Shown here in pieces: positions 62,163 through 64,000 of a stretch of DNA of 64,000 bases. Within the stretch, counting starts at the first letter, position 1; every line of letters starts with the position of its first letter. The notes beneath the pieces were generated by a model. It searched no databases, was not told where the DNA came from, and saw only the letters and a list, made by a program, of their open reading frames with translations. Source of the DNA: Alphaproteobacteria bacterium (GTDB lineage Bacteria > Pseudomonadota > Alphaproteobacteria > DSM-16000 > Inquilinaceae); NCBI GenBank assembly GCA_028281925.1, contig JANQIX010000001.1:113576-177575 (forward strand). Direction: 5' to 3'. Both the position numbers and the translations under genes were made by a program.

Positions 62163-62678
62163 GAAATGAAGAAACTGATTTTCAGATGTATTTTGCGACG
62201 ACGCTAGAGTTGAAATAGCGCCATATTTGTTCCGATTCATGCAGAAAGACTGATATGCTCCTTCATAGTGTGGATTCTTGCACTTTCGTCGAGTTTACGG
62301 TGAGATGTCATGCCATCCGGTGTTGAGTGGGCGCCTCACGTTGGGGTTTCCCAAGGTAAGCCAGACATGATTGACCATGGCAAATGACGGTGTGCTTGTC
62401 ATGGCTGCCCCGCTCCCGCTTGACGACGATCATGATGGGCCGACGCTGCCCCAGTTGGCGAAGGCGTTTAACAATGCAAACCAGACGCGGCACTTGTTGG
62501 CGCGCTTCGCGCCCCCAGTGTCGGCCATCAAGCGTACCGAACGGACGCGCTCGCGCTTGATCGGAGCTTTCGCCGGCGGCACGATCTGTGGACGGAGCGC
62601 AGTTGGGGGATCCCGGTTTTTTGGACGGATTGGCGCGATGGGCGCAATCCTAAGACAATCTTGGCAGGAGGATCGAAC
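62163..62678. other. region between tyrA and pheA without a clear gene
   Basis: About 515 bases. It starts AT-rich (62160-62280) and then GC-rich, with an unrecognised frame (62377-62682) that ends inside the pheA start. That frame shows no domain and is not called. The region may hold a transcription terminator, promoter or a remnant of an insertion. Confidence 0.4.
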
Positions 62679-63569
62679 GTGAGCAATACTTCAGTGCCTG
62701 TTAGTTACTTCGGAATGGAAGGATCTTATTCTGGACAGGCGGCTTCTGCCCTTTATCCTGACGCCACTCTTTCTTCAATCACGGCATTTAGAGGAGTATT
62801 GGAGTCAGTCGAACAGGGGAATTCTGTCTACGGAGTTGTCCCAGTGGAAAATTCAATTGCAGGACGGGTGGCAGAAGTACATCAACTTTTGATGACAACT
62901 TCATTAATAATAGTAAGAGAGCATATACTTCCAATTAAACACAACCTCATAGGGAAACACAGCGATTCTGCGGACTTCGAAATACCCTATCCAGATATTG
63001 AAACAGTCTACAGTCACCCTCAGGCGCTAGCGCAATGCAGCGAATTCATTGCCAGGGTAATGCCAAATGCAGCTACTGTGGCTGCAACCGATACTGCCGC
63101 AGCCGTTAAACACGTATGTCAATCGGACAACCCGCGCGAATTGGCGATTGGATCAGCCTTCGCGGCGCAGATATTCAGCGGGAGAATATTGGAAGAAAAT
63201 ATAGCGAATTCGAAGGAAAACTATACTCGTTTTTTCTCCATGTGCAAAGAACGGGACGTGCCAAGTGTCCCTTCGGGGAACATATCCTCGCTAATTTTCC
63301 AAACTGAACACACTCCCGGCGCATTGATATTGGCGCTAGAAGTTTTTAGGAATCACAAAATAAATGTAACAAAACTTGAAACATACATGGTGACTACTGC
63401 CGTGCGGCTTCCAACATTCTTTATCGATGTTGGCGCAGGGATATCTGACGGTCGGCTGGCTGGTGCGCTTTCTGACCTTGAATCTTTGGTGCCGTATATG
63501 AAGTTCTTGGGAAGCTACGCTGCCTCGGAAGATCGCTCAACATCCACGGGTTTTCTCCCGATCAGCTAA
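62679..63569 (+). CDS. pheA: prephenate dehydratase
   Basis: A 296-residue enzyme starting at a GTG with a very strong ribosome site, AGGAGGA at 62666-62672, six bases away. Motifs are YFGMEGSYSGQAASALYPDA, VYGVVPVENSIAGRVAEVHQ, SHPQALAQCSEF and NYTRFFSMCKE (family TRF) for the catalytic periplasmic-binding-like domain; a C-terminal ACT domain has GALILALEVFRNHKINVTKL. Where PheA has ESRP for phenylalanine binding, this protein has ETYM, so feedback control may be altered. The coding sequence is much more AT-rich than its surroundings, a sign of foreign origin. It makes phenylpyruvate. Confidence 0.92.
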   Translation: MSNTSVPVSYFGMEGSYSGQAASALYPDATLSSITAFRGVLESVEQGNSVYGVVPVENSIAGRVAEVHQLLMTTSLIIVREHILPIKHNLIGKHSDSADFEIPYPDIETVYSHPQALAQCSEFIARVMPNAATVAATDTAAAVKHVCQSDNPRELAIGSAFAAQIFSGRILEENIANSKENYTRFFSMCKERDVPSVPSGNISSLIFQTEHTPGALILALEVFRNHKINVTKLETYMVTTAVRLPTFFIDVGAGISDGRLAGALSDLESLVPYMKFLGSYAASEDRSTSTGFLPIS

Positions 63570-63897
63570 TTCAAGCGGCACGAGTTTGTGACTCGGCGGT
63601 GTGATTCAAGGCTGGCGAAGGAGGATCGCCATGCCGACCGTTCAGCTCCGAGATGGCTATGACGCCGCCGAGCGTCGCCGACGGTAGTGTCCAGGATCTT
63701 TCGCACATTTGATCAGGCGACGGCTCCGGCGGTTTGGGCGGGTGGCGCATAGAGCGGCGCCACATCGAGGCCGACTGGGTGCTCGTGAAGAGCACCGGCA
63801 AGCGCTATCACAAGCTCACCCGCGGCCCGCGCCGTCACCGCCAAGCGCGCAGGAATCCAGGACTTGTGCAGGCACGATCTCATACCCGTGGCATTAA
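63570..63897. mobile_element. mobile-element-like remnant sequence, unidentified
   Basis: About 330 bases between pheA and an IS630 remnant. A plus-strand segment reads RRHIEADWVLVKSTGKRYHK before losing the frame, and 63571-63801 holds a Pro-rich minus-strand frame of no similarity. It looks like broken remnants, but the family could not be named. Confidence 0.3.
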
Positions 63898-64000
63898 TTA
63901 GCGACCTGTGTGAGCCCAGTCTCGAAGTCCGATGGACATGATGGTCTCGGGCTGTTCGATGAGCTTGTTCCAGGTTGACCTCTCCCCCGGAAGCCGGGCC
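63898..64000 (-). mobile_element. IS630-like transposase C-terminus, extends beyond window
   Basis: The minus strand from the window edge reads TWNKLIEQPETIMSIGLRDW then AHTGR and TAA stop at 63898-63900. WNKLI...IGLRDWA is characteristic of IS630-type transposase C-termini. The rest lies outside the window. It marks the right edge of the mosaic region as mobile. Confidence 0.6.

Noticed and set aside
62377..62682. A frame of about 102 residues ahead of pheA
   Set aside because: Ends inside the pheA coding start, unrecognised, and the strong ribosome site at 62666 belongs to pheA.
1..64000. tRNA, rRNA and CRISPR arrays
   Set aside because: No tRNA-like T-loop/acceptor pattern, rRNA block or regular direct-repeat array was seen by eye; a covariance-model scan would be decisive.

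Overview
The window looks like a GC-rich alphaproteobacterial chromosome, probably Rhodospirillales-like. Two things suggest this: the left-edge gene order (histone-deacetylase-like hydrolase, xseB, ispA, dxs) and an alphaproteobacterial-type CheZ. No rRNA, tRNA or CRISPR array was recognised. All calls come from reading the sequence; no database search was possible.

Left, 1-13.1 kb, is ordinary chromosome: isoprenoid precursor genes (dxs, cut by the window edge, and ispA) with a PaiB-type flavin-binding protein between them, xseB and the HDAC-like gene; an RND efflux pair; small TusA-like, DUF423 and CheZ genes; a divergent LysR regulator/beta-hydroxyacid-type dehydrogenase pair; and an HdeA/B-like periplasmic protein.

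Middle, 13.2-51.5 kb, is a large surface-glycan island built round nine-carbon (nonulosonic) acids. It holds a GT2-GT4 fusion glycosyltransferase, then after an AT-rich leader hisH-type glutaminase, WbpG/PseA-type sugar amidotransferase, NeuB- and NeuC-type genes. Further in are a second NeuB-type synthase fused to a cupin, three different CMP-sugar synthetases (one fused to a HAD phosphatase-like domain), an HpaI-type aldolase, an SDR, a 2-hydroxyacid dehydrogenase, a HAD phosphatase, several methyltransferases, two radical SAM/SPASM proteins and a PhyH-type oxygenase. Three paralogous large proteins with a conserved four-cysteine signature look like an unnamed transferase family. Wzm/Wzt export genes imply ABC-type export of a finished glycan. 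The HisF-type partner of hisH lies about 34 kb away at the far end of the island.

Right, 51.5-64 kb, is a mosaic mobile region with lower and uneven GC. It contains an HExxH protein, IS5/IS481/IS3/IS630 remnants, a Rieske-like membrane protein whose iron-sulfur histidines and disulfide cysteines are gone, a large SLOG/SLATT-like membrane protein, and a 1143-residue DUF4062-NACHT-pentapeptide-WD40 STAND protein. The STAND stop codon overlaps the start of a prephenate dehydrogenase gene (TAATG), followed by an AT-rich prephenate dehydratase gene. The STAND and SLOG proteins suggest conflict or defence; the attachment of two aromatic amino acid enzymes to them is the most puzzling arrangement in the window.
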